NCBI GenBank assembly: GCA_963921425.1
Contig: OY992834.1
Location: 23,697,923 to 23,761,922 of the forward strand
Reading direction: 5' to 3'
Length of the DNA stretch: 64,000 nt
DNA from: Dryas octopetala
Taxonomy: Eukaryota; Streptophyta; Magnoliopsida; Rosales; Rosaceae
Part shown: piece by piece, positions 12,559 through 23,499 of the stretch
Position numbering within the stretch: the first letter of the stretch is position 1
Layout: every line of letters begins with the position of its first letter
Program-made: the position numbers and the translations under genes
Notes under the pieces: model-generated
The model's database searches: none
What the model saw: only the letters and a program-made list of their open reading frames with translations
Told to the model about the DNA's origin: nothing

Positions 12559-13040
12559 TGTTGGAATTAATTGCTTGCTCGACAAGTAAGTACCCTATTA
12601 ATTGTGGTTCATATAACAATCCCAATCTAATAAGGATTATAATTGATATAGTCGTAATAATAAAATGATTTTGGTTAGTTTTCTAGTTTATATCTACTAT
12701 GATGGACGGTAGAGATTAAAGAGATTATAATGGGAAATTTGGTCATCTCTCTTCCTATAAATATGTAGGCTTATTCCATTTTAAACCTACAGACACACAA
12801 AATACACTTTAAGAAATTGATTTATAGAATAAGGGAGAGAAGCATGAATTTCAGTTCTCAGGATTTTGAGAGCAACTCGTCGTCAATTGTTATTCCGCAT
12901 TTAAATACCGAGTCTCATGGATCAAGGTATGCATTTTATGATTAATTGAATTTTCATCTTAAGTAATTGTGAGAGTCATGAAGTTCTAGGTCTTAGATTT
13001 ATAGATTGAGTCTAATGATTTACCCAATATAAAGTTTACA
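12559..13040 (+). repeat. 3' LTR of copia element
   Basis: It begins TGTTGGAATTAATTGC straight after a purine-rich tract and ends AAAGTTTACA. The 482-bp length is normal for copia. A TATA-like CTATAAATATG lies near 12755. Only its last part is still present in the left LTR. Confidence 0.8.
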
Positions 13041-14144
13041 AAAAATAGAATGCCACGAGTCCCTTTGTTAATGTACTTTTAATAGATCAAATGCATACAC
13101 ATTCGAACTTGATGAGGTAGGACAGATTTCTATAATCTATGCCTTATCCTTTGGACATGCACTCATCAATGCCTATTTCTAATGATAGCCTAGCTCCAAC
13201 TTTAAAAATACATATAGCACTATTAAAGGATATATCCACTGGTACATTTCTTTTTTCTACCCGATCTCCATTAACAGCAAAACCTCAAACTTCCACGTCT
13301 CTTACATGCCTGCACTTTCCAAGTAAAATGGCAACTTGTCATCTTCTCCTCCCCTCTTTATTTGTTCCTCTTAGGTGTTTCAGTGAATTCAATCTATGAA
13401 GTGCCTACTTTACATTAGTGTGTTATAATTAAACCCAGATAATTGAAGGCCAAATATATATCCAAGCAAAACCAGCTGTGTGCATGTATATAAAAAGATT
13501 CGACTATCGAGCCGTTATTTGAAGGATACGTTACGAGGTCTCACTCTTTATCTAGTTTATTGATGCGAACTATTCACTTTTCTGTCTTTATTTATGGATT
13601 GTCTTCGAAAAAGTTAACCGTTTAACCATTTAATTAAATACTTATTATTGTAAGTCACGGTTCACGAATTAAAAGTTTGAAAAGAAAATAATTTTATTCA
13701 TATGTTTGATAAGCTAGTGCAGCTAGCATTGAGAAAATAATTTCTGCTTCATAAGAAAGTGATTTCCCGAAAAAAGAAAAATTAAAGCCCTCTAGTCAAC
13801 TCGGAATTCATTTTTCTTTTTTTATGGGAAAACATTAATTATGACTTTTCAAGACTAAATTACCTCTATTAAAAGTTAAAAATTGAACACTATTTATTTC
13901 CTATTATTGCACAAATCAAATATGAGAAAAAAAATATAAAAAATATTTCCTAGTTACTTCTCAATATTACCAAATATAGAGATATATGAGAATATTGTAT
14001 TTCCTTCCCCTTAGAAGATGCTTAGGAATTAATTTCCTAAGAGTTTCATTCTTCGGACCAAACAGAGCCTCAGTGTTTAACAAAAATTGTGTTTGTCTAT
14101 CTATTTTTAATAGAATTAAATACCTCAATATACATATATATACA

Positions 14145-14335
14145 TGGCCCTTTCTGTTGAAGTATACATCATCTTAAACATGATAAAGTGTGACTTATGA
14201 GACCCATTCCGCATTGTAATTTAATGATCGAAACTGTTTGTTTTCTAAATCTATATATACGAATCATCCTTACAAAAAATTAGATAAATCATAAATCATT
14301 TACCCATTAAGTTAAAGAACCATTATTTTAAGTGT
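14145..14335. repeat. Decayed half of palindromic MITE
   Basis: It starts near TTTCTGTTGAAGTATAC after a short TA-rich run and continues with ATCATCCTTACAAAAAATTAG and AAATCATTTACC strings that match one arm of the 397-bp elements. The second arm is not recognisable. Sequence after it (14312-14400) resembles 37836-37935. Confidence 0.55.
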
Positions 14336-14404
14336 TTGCGGAATCACTATATTTGTCTATTTATTCTATCACAATTACATATTTTAATAGTTTCAATTTT
14401 ACGC

Positions 14405-14420
14405 CTATATATATATTTAT
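14405..14420 (+). promoter_or_regulatory. Possible TATA region of transporter gene
   Basis: A CTATATATATATTTATG string lies about 140-155 bp before the first ATG of the transporter. Position and composition suit a TATA box, but nearby AT-rich alternatives exist. Confidence 0.3.
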
Positions 14421-14558
14421 GTTGCTTATATATCTTGCGCAAGCAACTAATAAAAAGACAACTCTCTTACATCAATGTTTGACAAAAGTTTACAAACACA
14501 CAAAATTGGCTCTCAAACACTACACTAAAGCCAGACCAAATTTATTCACCAATTCTCT

Positions 14559-17500
14559 ATGGATAGCTCTGGCTCTGAACACCCAGTAAGTGTCCATGAA
14601 GATACTGAGAAGAACATGAGCCAACAAGAACCTTCCAGTTCCAGAGGTGGCTGGAGTGCTGCCATTTTCATCATCTGTAAGCTTCTTCCTCATCTCTAGC
14701 TACTTCTCCATCTTCTTAGAATTGTTTAATGAATTAGTCTCTTAAATTTGTTTTTTCTACTTTATTTGGTTTTGCTTGTTTTTGCAGTTGTTGAAATGGC
14801 AGAGAGATTTGCTTACTATGGCATGGCTGGTAACCTCATCACATACCTCACAAATGAACTCCACCAATCCATCCCCTCTGCTGCAAAGAATGTCAACACT
14901 TGGGTTGGTGTCTCATCTCTGCTCCCAATCCTCGGAGCCTTCATAGCTGATGCCTTTCTTGGTCGATTCAACACCATCTTTATCGCCTCCATCATTTATT
15001 GTATGGTCAGTACAAACTCATACCTCATTAATTAATTAACCTTCTAATTTCAAATCCGGATGTCAATAAAACTCTACATACCACATCTCTAATAGAAATA
15101 AATAAGTGTGACACGCAGTATAGAAAATGTGATACATCTAATATTACTCTAACTTTGCATGTCTACGCAGGGAATGATTATGTTAACCATAACAGTTTCA
15201 ATTATTCCACTGCATGTCCGGAGCACAATGTTCTTTGTATCGCTTTACATATTGTCAATTGGCCTAGGTGGGCACAAACCATGTGTACAAACCTTCGCGG
15301 CGGACCAGTTTGGCGAGGACTCGCCGGAACAGAGAAAGGCTAAGAGCTCATTCTTCAACTGGTGGTACTTGGGGATTATAGTAGGCGCCTCCACTGCCAT
15401 TTTGGTAGTCATATATGTGCAGGTCAATACACTTCTTCCCTAAAATACATAAAGTTAGCCAGTCTTCATATTTACACACACAAATGTTTCTCTTTTTTTT
15501 TTCTTTTTTCTTTTTTTCTGAAACTTCAGCCACATCAAATTCAAATTCCTTTCAGCCTTAGTGTTTAGTTCAATGGTTTATTGGAAATAATTTTGTCCAA
15601 CTTTCTATATGTGTGGGACTATCACAAGAAGAGTGTTGGATACACAATTATTTGTGCGTCCCACTAGCACTATTGACTGCACCTATAGATAGAGAGAAGC
15701 TGTTTTGGCCCACCTACACATTGCTTTAGTGAGAATATTGGAATGCTGAAAAACCCAAATCCCAAAATGTGTGTGTGAATGTGGTTTGTGTTGCATGTAG
15801 GATAATGTTGGGTGGGCAGCAGGGTTTGGAATAATGACAGGGGCAATGGCGGTGGCATTGGGTCTGTTTCTGTTGGGTGCCAAGAGGTACAGAAAGCAGG
15901 GACCGCTGGGCAGTCCCTTCACCATGGTGGCTCAAGTGCTTGTAGCGGCAGCAAGGAAGAGGCGTGTGAATGCGACAACTGATGATTTGGGTGTGAATTA
16001 TAGAGATGACAATGAATATGTCCAAGACAAGAGTCAACACCTTACTTCGACTAGGACCTTGGTACATACCAATCAATTCAGGTAATGATAACAGGCCACC
16101 ATAATCCAAGCCTTATCTTATCTTTGTATAATGTTTATATACATAACACTGCATAAGTATAACTTGTCCACTGCCACTACCACATACTTTTGGTTATATT
16201 ATAATATGTTTTTTTTTTTTTTTTTTTAAGATTATGTAAATTGAAATTGAACTTTATGTCAGCATGCGTCATAGCTTCTCCCTAACTTTATACTAATATC
16301 TAAATTTTGAGTGTTGCTATTTAGACCATATTTGCATTTGTGGGGGAAAAGTCTTTTTGAATCTCTTGAAGAAAATTTAAAGATATTAGGGATTATACCT
16401 TAAATTTAATGAGAAAAAAATTAACTTTATGGGGTCAATTGATAACTAATGGTGCATGTGAATCTGCCATTATAAGCTGAATCATAGAGGCGAGGTCTAT
16501 TTATACAGATGGGGCATGAACTCATGATAAAATATGAACATTGGAATCTCATTTAGTATATTTCATAGGGTGCAAAGACCTGCATTTACACAAGAGTTCA
16601 TATATAGCTAGGTAAGGTATATATATACACAAGGGAATTAAGGGATGTGATGGGAGTTAAACAAGGAATGTGATGGGAGGTGATAAGGGGTAACAGGTTA
16701 CACTTCTATAAGTGACAAGGTTACTAAATGTGGTACAAATAGTTTTTCTCTTATATTTTTATTTACATCATTAACATATAAGACCAACATGATTTGTCTT
16801 ACTAGTTTTGATTGTGTACCTTTTTTTTCTTAGATGTTTATTTATGATCTGTTTCCCTTCCCTTTGCTGCTATGATTTGTCTTTAGATGTTTGGACAAGG
16901 CAATGATGATTGACCACCTGGATGCTTCAAGCCAGACCAGAAATCCTTGGAGATTATGCTCACTAAATGAAGTAGAACAAGTAAAGCTCCTCCTACGCCT
17001 CTTTCCCATATGGATGTGTTGCTTAATGTTTGCTGTAGTCCAATCCCTTGTTCAGACCTTCTTCACCAAGCAAGGAAGCACAATGATCCGATCAATCGGT
17101 GCAAACTTTAAGTTTCCCCAAGCATCACTTCAAATCTTCGTCGGCCTCACAATTATAGTTGTCATTCCAATCTATGACCGTGTTTTTGTCCCAACAGCTC
17201 GAAAGTTCACCGGACACTCCTCAGGCATCACCATCCTACAAAGAATGGGGACAGGCCTATTTCTATCAATAATCAGTATGGCTGTGTCAGCTCTGGTAGA
17301 AGCCAAAAGGGTCAGCATTGTAAGAGACCACAACCTCCTGGACAACCCCAAAGCAATAGTACCAATGAGAGTGTGGTGGTTAATTCCACAGTACATGATA
17401 TGTGGTTTATCCGATGCATTTACATTTGTTGGAATCCAAGAATTGTTCTATGATCAAATGCCGGAGGCAATGAGAAGCATGGGAGCAGCATCATACCTCA

Positions 17501-17742
17501 GCGTCGTTGGCGTTGGAAACTTCGTAAGCAGTGGTATAATAACTGTGGTGCAAGAAATTAGCTCAAAGTATGGTGAAAAATGGCTAAGTGACAACATCAA
17601 TCGCGCCCATCTCGATTACTTTTATTGGGTAATTGCAGCTTTGAGCACTTTAAATCTGTGCGTTTACATGTGGATCGCCAGAGGTTTTGTGTACAAACAA
17701 TTTGAAGCAGAAGAAACAAATAAGGAGACAGAGCTGACTTAA
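14559..17742 (+). CDS. NRT1/PTR family (NPF5-like) transporter, 5 exons
   Basis: Proton-coupled major-facilitator transporter of the plasma or vacuolar membrane; relatives carry nitrate, peptides or hormones, and the substrate cannot be read from sequence. Exons: 14559-14676, 14788-15005, 15171-15422, 15801-16081 and 16887-17742, all with GT-AG introns. They join in frame to 574 residues, the usual NPF length. Visible hallmarks are the ExxER proton-coupling motif (EMAER, residues 42-46), the first helix AYYGMAGNL, the helix 4 region GLGGHKPCVQTFAADQFGED, a long charged central loop, and the C-terminal half with ELFYDQMPEAMRS and DYFYWVIAALS. The ATG at 14559 gives a short polar N terminus before GGWSAA. 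The large fourth intron (about 800 bp) is AT-rich. No lesion is seen. The NPF5 placement rests on remembered family patterns. Confidence 0.93.
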
Positions 17743-18013
17743 CCTGCATGATCAAGAGGTAATGCTAATGGCCTTTCTTGCAATATAGTTCCTTATAATT
17801 AAGGTCTTCCCATACAGAAGTGGTACAGAAATTAAGATGCTTGTGCTCATTTTGTGTTTTATATATAACGGCTTTTGTAGAATATGGTAGAAGCCTCTCT
17901 GCCTCTTTACATCTCTTCCAACATATTTCACACATCTGGATTCAGCTATAAAAAATTTAGGAACCAAACTGTTTGGTTTGTACTCACAAAACATGAGAAA
18001 ATGATAAGCTGTC
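17743..18013. other. 3' flank of transporter gene
   Basis: Contains the likely 3' untranslated region. No separate gene is supported. Confidence 0.4.
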
Positions 18014-18700
18014 TTTGTATATGTTGGTCCATTGACATAGTAACAAATACATACAGGGAAATAGTTCAAATAATATCAAGGGAAAGAAAGATAAATCAGT
18101 CCAAAATTAATCCAAGGATCTTTAATCAAATTAATTTGATTTTGATCCCCATGGTTATGACAATCCTTAATCAAATACTCTTGATCTCAGGGCAAATTCT
18201 AATCAGCCTTTGCTTTTTTTGTTGGATTATTTGATTTTGTAAGTTTCTTTCAATGACTTAAATTTGTTCATCATCCTTGTATGGTAAAACAGAGAATCCA
18301 GAAGAAAAAGCTTCCTGAAACTTATCCTCCAGATTCTTCAGCTCAGCTTCTGACAAGTTAACAGTTCTAGAATTTTTTGTATTAACCCACCATTGGCAAA
18401 TTTTTAATCATACCCATCTACAACTGTATTGCAGCCTCTCTACTGCACAAAGAAGAGGATTTTATTCCTGATTGTATTGGATTTTATTCAAGTAATGAAA
18501 GAATTGCTTTTGAATTTTTGTCTGCAATGGATAATCTTTGAATTCTTCATCACGGTATCAGAGTCTAAAACACCTCACAATGATCCATGTTACACAGATC
18601 CAAGAATGGACAAAGTCTCTCAAACATTTCCTCTTCTTCATAAATTCAAGACCCACTTCTTGAAATTAGCATATGCCTGTTTCAAAGGATCATTACAACT
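18014..18700 (-). repeat. Duplicated subtilase 3' flank, diverged copy
   Basis: This stretch aligns with 19285-19960, the region downstream of the intact subtilase. Shared strings include CCTTAATCAAATA, ATTGGATTTTATTCA, CTTTGAATTCTTCATC and CATTTCCTCTTC in the same order. It marks a tandem duplication whose subtilase body is now reduced to 19078-19243. Confidence 0.75.
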
Positions 18701-19077
18701 TACATACAAGAAGAAAATTGGATTCCCCCACTGCAGTAAATAATTTAGGGCCCATTTGCTAACATTTTTGCTTTTAGTTATTGTTTTTGATCAAAGATCA
18801 AGGAGAAAAGCTGAGAGGATAGTGAGGGAGGAGATAATAAATGTAAGTGGATAGGAAAAAATGTCTATGAAATGAAAGCTAAAACATTATGAATTTGTTT
18901 TATGCATTCTCCTTCATTTCTTCATCACTTCTTTCATCTCTCGTCTCTCATATTTCTCTCTCCTTTGCCCTATATTTCTCCCATATATTTTCTCTCAATC
19001 TCTTTAACAAAAGAAAGACTGAAAACCAAAAATGAAAACATTACTAAACAGACCTCTAGTCACTGCTGTCATTAAAT

Positions 19078-19243
19078 TGAACACTCTCCGGATATGCAGC
19101 CAAAATATCGACTCCTGGGCACTTACATCCGGCTTAATAATTTCAGTGAAAATTACACTCGGTCCACGTGAAGAGAAGGAAACAACAATAGGGGCTGAAG
19201 GACCTTTTATGACTTCCCTTCTTAATATGCATGCTCGAGGTCT
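19078..19243 (-). pseudogene. Subtilase gene fragment (copy A)
   Basis: On the minus strand it matches 20685-20860 of the intact gene (about residues 440-490: the segment with KSEIIKDPSAPIVASFSSRGP and the following PDISAPGVDILAAYSP), with substitutions and a small indel near 19115. Nothing of the rest of the gene is present. It lies between two paralogous 3' flanks, as expected for the remains of a tandem copy. Confidence 0.8.
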
Positions 19244-19284
19244 CTCTCAAAAAACTGGAGAAGCTTGTAGCCTGTAATATCATT

Positions 19285-19960
19285 TATATACGTTGGTACA
19301 TGAATATGGCAACAAAGATCGACCATGAGATATGTATATCGATCGAGGGAACTAAGTACAAAATTAGTCAAAGAATCCTTAATCAAATATTGTTTATGAT
19401 CTCCATGGTTTTGTGTTATGCCAATTCTTAAGCAAATCCCCTTGATCTCTGGTCAAATTCTCATCAGCCTCTGTTGATTTTGATAAGTTACTTTCAATGG
19501 CATAATTTTATTTTTCTATCCAAAATTTTATGCAATGGTCCTGAAAAAGCTATCTCTAATTATAAGTTTCTTTCAACCTCAACCCCAAACTCAAATTCTT
19601 GAACTGTAAACTTGTGACTCCCGTAGAAAAAACTTCTGGAAGCTGGTAACAGCCTATCCTTTAGACTCTCTGCTATATTAAAAAACAAAGAGGAGCTTAT
19701 TCCTGATAGAATTGGATTTTATTCACGAAATTAAAGAATTTCTTTTGCATTTCTGTCTGCTGTGAATAAGCTTTGAATTCTTCATCGCAGCATCAGAGCC
19801 TAAAACACCACACAGTGATTTATGTTACACAGATTCAACAATGCACAAAGTCTCTAAACATTTCCTCTTCCACATTAAATCCAAGACCACTGCCCACTAT
19901 TTCCATAACATTAAGGCTGCAAGGTTTGACTCTATTTATTTCAGAAACTTAACTAACCAT
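19285..19960 (-). repeat. Duplicated subtilase 3' flank, copy next to intact gene
   Basis: Region immediately downstream of the intact subtilase; pairs with 18014-18700. It holds the probable 3' untranslated region. No independent gene is seen. Confidence 0.7.
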
Positions 19961-19996
19961 TTTGTCAAATGGGTACACTGTTTATGTGCATTGTGA

Positions 19997-22159
19997 TTAA
20001 GTTGGTACAATGTTTATGAGAATTGGACTTCTAACGGTATGAGTTTCATCTGACCAAACCAGCGACGCAGACACATGTGATTCACCTGGCAAACCTTTTC
20101 CAACAACGGTGACATCGAAGGTTTTCTCCTCATTCAAGGACTTGAAGGAAAGAACATCAGGCACCACACTGATGCTAACCTTTGAATTTGGCAAGATTTT
20201 GGCCTTGTAAGTGGAGTTTGCAAGGCCAACATTTTTAACTCTTCTATGAAATGTAACCGAAAAAGATTTCACACCTAAAACGTTAGCTGCCAGTGAAGGG
20301 TAATTGTGATCCTTTGGCGATCCTTTGTCAGAGACTGTGGGGCAAGTGCTGTTGTCTCCTGATATAAGTCTAACTTTGGTCTGATCAAACACCATGCAGA
20401 GCAACTTTATGTAATCTTCTTTAGAAGAATCATACAGAAGCCCCGGGTTTATAGCTTTTACTGGATCAATATGTCCAGATCCATAAGCAAATTCACCAGG
20501 GGAAGTGTTGGTATCATTCATGGACCATGCTGTGGTCATGATAGCTGATTTGATGGCTGCTGGAGACCAATCAGGGTGGAATTCTTTAACATATGCAGCT
20601 ATACCAGCAGCGTGGGGGCAAGCCATGGAGGTTCCAGACAATATATTGTATTTTACACGCCTCTTGTCAATATAGCTACTTGAGACAGTAGCAACCGGTG
20701 AATATGCAGCCAAAATATCAACCCCTGGGGCACTTATATCTGGCTTAATAATTTCAGGGAAAATTACACTCGGTCCACGGGACGAGAAGGAAGCAACAAT
20801 AGGTGCAGAAGGATCTTTTATGATTTCACTTTTGAATATGCGCGCTCGAGGATCTTGAGTAGATTTCTTGTAGGACTGAACCACATTATAGTCTAGGTCG
20901 TTTAACACTAATGCAGGTAGTGGGAGAACAAGAGAAACATCAGCTGGTTGAAGTCCATTCTTTAAAATTGAACCAGTGGCATTATTATAATGGGCCGCAA
21001 GATATCCATAGACTTGATCACATAACACAATCTTTCCCTTGACTTTATGACTATCCAGACCAAGACAGTCTTTTCCATCTATCAGCGGATAACTCGTTTC
21101 ATTCGATGTGAAAGAGTTCACCGAATTCCCAACTAGTGTCTTTCCATTTCCAAGAACAACCCTGTCAATAATACGGCGATCTATGCTACTTGCTGCAACT
21201 GAAAGTATCCATGGTACTCCACTTCCTACAGTATGACTTCTTGGACCCTCGTTGCCTGCAGAGTGAGAGGTTAGTACCCCTCTCTCCATTGCATGAAACG
21301 CACCAATTGCTATAACATCTTGATCAATTGGAATTTCAGAACGGCCTCCAAGTGAAATTGTAATGATGTCAACTCCATCAGCAATAGCATCATCAAAAGC
21401 AGCCAAGATATCCTCTGCTTTGCACCCGCTAACTTTGCAGACATTATATGCAGCAATTCTCGCAGAGGGAACTCCTCCTCTTGCAGTACCTTGTGCTAGT
21501 CCATAGAAGCTCGCATCCTTTACAGCGTTCCCTGCTGCCGTTGAGGCAGTGTGGGTTCCATGACCTTTTCCATCCCTTGCAGATTCTGATGATGAGTAAA
21601 ACCGAGCTCCAATGATCTTGTTGTTGCAAGTGAAATTTTTGCCACCATTACAAACACCTTTCCACTTCTTGGGAGCAGGACCAAAACCTCCGTCTTTGAA
21701 GCTGTCCGATTCAGGCCAAATTCCACTGTCAATCACACCAACAATAACATCACTCTCGAAAATGGAATTTCGAACGACTTTCTGATGTTTGAAGCCCATA
21801 AAGTCCCAAGATCTTGTTGTGTGAAGTTGGTAAGTTGTGCTTGGAAAGACAGAGACCACTTCCTTCATGTTAGCAAGCTTTTCTCTTTCATTGTCGGTGA
21901 GCCTTGCAACAAATCCATTGAAACTCCTCTTGTAACTTCTTACCAACAGATTTGCAGCAGAACTGCTCTCGACGATTCGTTGTAGTAGACCAAGGTGGTG
22001 AGACAATGGTGAGTACAGATCACCATCAGGAAGTGATCCCAAGTACACAATATGAACCTTTCTATCTTCATGATCAATGGCTTTGCACAATAAGCTCATA
22101 GTGATTATGAGAACCGGGAGGAGAGCATAAGAAAACAGGAGTGCTCCATGCTTAGCCAT
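19997..22159 (-). CDS. Cucumisin-like subtilisin-type serine protease (SBT4-like), intact and intronless
   Basis: Secreted serine endopeptidase of family S8, expected in the apoplast; relatives process peptides or degrade wall and defence proteins. The 720-residue frame is complete: signal peptide (about 1-27), I9 inhibitor propeptide (about 35-113), predicted mature start at TTRSWDF (114), catalytic Asp144 (GVIDSG), His200 (GHGTHTAS), oxyanion Asn303 (SAGNEGP), Ser511 (SGTSMACPHAAG), a PA domain between His and Ser (about 345-440) and a C-terminal Fn3-like domain (about 630-717). N-glycosylation sites include N175, N353, N393, N548, N603 and N648. The usual length of cucumisin relatives is 730-780, so it is full size. 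It has no intron, whereas SBT4-type genes generally have several; loss through a retrocopy is possible. Three degraded paralogues surround it. Confidence 0.95.
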   Translation of the reverse strand: MAKHGALLFSYALLPVLIITMSLLCKAIDHEDRKVHIVYLGSLPDGDLYSPLSHHLGLLQRIVESSSAANLLVRSYKRSFNGFVARLTDNEREKLANMKEVVSVFPSTTYQLHTTRSWDFMGFKHQKVVRNSIFESDVIVGVIDSGIWPESDSFKDGGFGPAPKKWKGVCNGGKNFTCNNKIIGARFYSSSESARDGKGHGTHTASTAAGNAVKDASFYGLAQGTARGGVPSARIAAYNVCKVSGCKAEDILAAFDDAIADGVDIITISLGGRSEIPIDQDVIAIGAFHAMERGVLTSHSAGNEGPRSHTVGSGVPWILSVAASSIDRRIIDRVVLGNGKTLVGNSVNSFTSNETSYPLIDGKDCLGLDSHKVKGKIVLCDQVYGYLAAHYNNATGSILKNGLQPADVSLVLPLPALVLNDLDYNVVQSYKKSTQDPRARIFKSEIIKDPSAPIVASFSSRGPSVIFPEIIKPDISAPGVDILAAYSPVATVSSSYIDKRRVKYNILSGTSMACPHAAGIAAYVKEFHPDWSPAAIKSAIMTTAWSMNDTNTSPGEFAYGSGHIDPVKAINPGLLYDSSKEDYIKLLCMVFDQTKVRLISGDNSTCPTVSDKGSPKDHNYPSLAANVLGVKSFSVTFHRRVKNVGLANSTYKAKILPNSKVSISVVPDVLSFKSLNEEKTFDVTVVGKGLPGESHVSASLVWSDETHTVRSPILINIVPT

Positions 22160-22194
22160 TGTTTTAGATGCTGAAAAACTTAACTGGTGAAGAG

Positions 22195-22203
22195 TATTTT
22201 ATA
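22195..22203 (-). promoter_or_regulatory. TATA box of intact subtilase
   Basis: TATAAAATA on the minus strand, 36 bp before the ATG at 22159. This would give a very short 5' leader. The paralogous site in copy C has been split by a small MITE (33982-34125). Confidence 0.55.
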
Positions 22204-23499
22204 CTGGGACTTCAGGGAACAAAATCTCATCTCCATTAATAAGCATCAAGAGTTTCTTTTCTTCCTTTTTGGTGCATTAATTTTTTGAATTGCAGACAAG
22301 GATCTGGGATTCATTATTACAGATAAACATCAAGATTTTGTTTCATTACATGGGATTCATTATTAAAGTCTCTACATGTCTTTGAATGTTGGATGAAAAA
22401 AAAATACAAATATCCTTGGTCCTTCTGTTTTTACCAGCTCCATAGTCCTTCATTACTGAATTCATTTGTACTCAAAAGTAAGCAAATTCAAGGTTTTTTT
22501 CAAGAAATTTAGAAATTATTCAGGTCGGAATTAAAGCTAAGAAATGATTTTTTCTCCTTTCTCTCCCGTCCTTTTTTCTCGCTCTCCTTTTCTCTCCTTT
22601 CTTCAAATCTCATTTAATGAATATCCCCAATAATTTTAAATCCTCACGATAATAATTTATGTTATAGGAATGTGATTTTAAAGTTTATGATCTTCATAGT
22701 ATTAATAACTTTTCATTTTGTTCTTTTTGTTCCTTTCATAAATCATGCTCGAAACAACGCAAAGAGAGACCTTCCTATCAAATATGAAACGGATTTGCCC
22801 TTAAAAAGTTGACGGATTTCTATCAAACCCAACCCTTAAGGGCACATACATAGTTGGGTTTAACGGATGTGCTCTTATAAATTAAGTTGGTCATGCACAT
22901 GTGCTTTACGTGACCATATTTAATGGAATTCCTAACCTAATTGGACGTGGGGGCCACATTGATGTGCGAAGAAAAAGTTTGTGGACCACATTGATCGAAT
23001 TGAAAGGTTAGGGGTCACGTTGATGATCAAGGCATAGGGTAGGGGCCATTGGTGATAAAAAGCCTTACAACTAATTAAATCCTTACTATGTTGCTAATAT
23101 CAATTAAAAATCACAACAACTCATGAAATATCAGCCAAATTTACATTCGAAAATCATTAAGATATCACCCTATTCAACCAATACAACATTAACATTGTTA
23201 CAGTATGACATGAAATTTCTTGTGTATTTTGCTTATATTACGATTTTGTGCAAGACTGATCCAAGTTGGTTATTTATTTTTCAATCCTAAAGATCAAAGA
23301 TGCACTCTCCTCACTGTTTAGCGTAGGGTTGCCCATTGGTCGTTTGGGTTAGGTAATGGGGCTTACCAAAACCAAAAAAAAAATTTCGGTATTTTTTAGT
23401 TCGGTTTTTTTTGTTTCTAATACTTTCAGTTTAGTTTCGGTTTATTTTCAGTATATCTTCGGTTCATTTTTCGATTTAATTATAATAATACTAATTATA
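22204..23499. other. Intergenic, subtilase upstream region
   Basis: 22204-22670 is paralogous to the upstream region of pseudogene copy C (34126-34400), sharing AATCTCATCTCCATTAATAA, TTTTTTCAAGAAATTTA and AATCCTCA/GATAATAATTTATG strings. The remainder is AT-rich. Near 23385-23470 are TTTCGGTTT-type repeats, but no gene. Confidence 0.55.

Larger units (their letters stand above)
8011..13040 (+). mobile_element. Decayed Ty1/copia retrotransposon with nested insertions
   Basis: The 3' LTR (12559-13040) and a 5'-truncated left LTR (8011-8153) share their last 143 bp or so. A primer-binding site follows the left LTR directly and a purine tract (AAGTGGGAGAC) precedes the right one. Between them, in order, are a gag-like zone (about 8930-9620, with GHFKKDC-like and NTIKDKWNVN-like strings in shifting frames), a gap with no recognisable integrase, and an RNase H zone (about 11640-12180). 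No long open frame survives. Two unrelated inverted-repeat elements (8528-8893 and 10213-10701) inserted later. Confidence 0.8.
13041..14558. other. Intergenic, upstream of transporter gene
   Basis: AT-rich with no supported gene. The 13139-13399 open frame has no recognisable similarity. A decayed half-copy of the palindromic MITE occupies about 14145-14335. Confidence 0.5.
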
